A stretch of 64,000 bases of DNA from positions 1 through 64,000 of the forward strand of contig NZ_FCOA02000013.1 in assembly GCF_001544875.2 (NCBI RefSeq), read 5' to 3'. The notes beneath the pieces were generated by a model. It saw only the letters and a list, made by a program, of their open reading frames with translations. It ran no database searches and had not been told where the DNA came from. Each line of letters starts with the position of its first letter. Position 1 is the stretch's first letter. The position numbers were made by a program, and so were the translations under genes. This document shows positions 63,501 to 64,000 of this stretch, piece after piece. Source of the DNA: Caballeronia hypogeia. GTDB lineage: Bacteria > Pseudomonadota > Gammaproteobacteria > Burkholderiales > Burkholderiaceae.

Positions 63501-64000
63501 ATGAATGCACTCCAATCGAATCAGAAAGCAAACAGCGTAGCGGCGCTTTGCGGAGTGAGATATCCCATCTTTCTTGCTGGCATGGCCGCCATTTCCGGAC
63601 CGAAGCTGGTCGCCGCCGTCGCCAATGCAGGCGGCATGGGAATGTTGGGCGGTCTGAGGCTGCCCCCGCTTGCGCTGCGCCGCTGGATCGCTGAAACGAG
63701 AGCTTTGACCGAAAATCCATTCGGTGTGAACCTCGTACCGTCCTTTGGCGGTCCGGATGTGTTCGAAGCACAATTCCAGGCCGTCTTGCAGGAAAGGCCG
63801 CAAATGCTTTCGCTCTTTTATGCGGAAGCTTATCCCGACATGATCGGGCGCGCCAAAGATGCAGGCATGACGGTGATGGTGCAGGTCGGGTCGGTCGAAC
63901 TGGCGAAGCAGGCGATAGCCAACGGCGCGGATATCATCACCGCGCAAGGCAGCGAAAGCGGCGGCCATTTGAATCGCGGCACCATTGGGTTGTTTTCGTT
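63501..64000 (+). CDS. Nitronate monooxygenase (2-nitropropane dioxygenase family), 3' part outside the window
   Basis: The first 166 codons are visible. The TIM-barrel start GVRYPIFLAGMAAISGPKLV, the glycine-rich AVANAGGMGMLGG and the segment ENPFGVNLVPSFGG match the FMN-dependent NMO/FabK-like family. GADIITAQGSESGGH contains the FMN-phosphate and catalytic His region (usually GxExGGH). It begins 3 bases after the b561 stop, so the two genes were likely in one transcript. Confidence 0.92.
   Translation, partial: MNALQSNQKANSVAALCGVRYPIFLAGMAAISGPKLVAAVANAGGMGMLGGLRLPPLALRRWIAETRALTENPFGVNLVPSFGGPDVFEAQFQAVLQERPQMLSLFYAEAYPDMIGRAKDAGMTVMVQVGSVELAKQAIANGADIITAQGSESGGHLNRGTIGLFS

Overview
The window reads as a high-GC beta-proteobacterium of the Burkholderiaceae, most likely Paraburkholderia or Caballeronia. 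The grounds are the protein families (a BktB-type thiolase operon, a Bv3F-like H-NS protein, a DUF4148 protein, an ArgP-type LysR regulator, DUF1488 and DUF427 proteins, a 2-aminoethylphosphonate-type ABC transporter) and a dispersed repeat with a TTTCTTTG/CAAAGAAA core of the kind common in these genomes. No rRNA, tRNA, CRISPR array or complete insertion sequence was seen. The genus is an inference from remembered family resemblance.

0-9.4 kb: the 5' part of a citrate synthase gene runs off the left edge and follows a small DUF1488 gene. A fatty-acid beta-oxidation operon on the minus strand follows: acyl-CoA dehydrogenase, ETF-ubiquinone oxidoreductase, thiolase, 3-hydroxyacyl-CoA dehydrogenase, with an AraC-type regulator upstream. 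8.6-13.8 kb: a compact accessory cluster. A GntR/UTRA repressor gene diverges, over a pair of TGTCCGGAC operators, from a PcaB/adenylosuccinate-lyase-like lyase, a DctA-family transporter that has lost the arginine expected to bind a dicarboxylate, and a FumC-like enzyme. This is the best candidate for an undescribed catabolic system. 13.9-24 kb: a CLC chloride/proton antiporter, a MarR regulator with a clear operator, a small membrane protein, glycogen phosphorylase, and a phosphonate-type ABC transporter with a DeoR regulator.

24-33.5 kb: an EamA exporter, an Ala/Ser-rich L,D-transpeptidase, a coupled pair of tiny genes (33-residue membrane peptide and RRM-like protein), a secreted HNH-like protein, an orphan BvgS-type hybrid kinase and a KatE-type catalase. 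33.5-36 kb: two inverted copies of a dispersed repeat, then an orphan LivF ATPase and a divergent shikimate-dehydrogenase-like gene. 36-49 kb: Kup potassium uptake, a CoA-transferase, an amino-acid permease, 1-Cys peroxiredoxin, a ferritin-like protein, an FCD-type GntR regulator, a PanE-type reductase, small conserved proteins, and an ArgP-like regulator divergent from an aminotransferase.

48.6-54.1 kb: a periplasmic methionine-sulfoxide repair operon (msrB-dipZ-msrA) diverges from an OmpR-type two-component pair. 54.1-64 kb: an AT-richer non-coding kilobase, an unknown protein, a LysR regulator, a candidate ~100-nt small RNA or leader ending in a strong terminator, a tandem alpha/beta hydrolase with Arg and Cys at the nucleophile positions, Ohr, an aldehyde dehydrogenase, a VOC protein, an H-NS protein with a duplicated DNA-binding motif, a remnant of an acetate-permease-like gene, a cytochrome b561 gene broken by one in-frame TGA, and the start of a nitronate monooxygenase gene at the right edge.

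Several loci concern oxidant defence (catalase, 1-Cys peroxiredoxin, Ohr, MsrA/MsrB/DipZ, ferritin-like protein) or carbon and amino-acid scavenging, which fits a soil or plant-associated bacterium.
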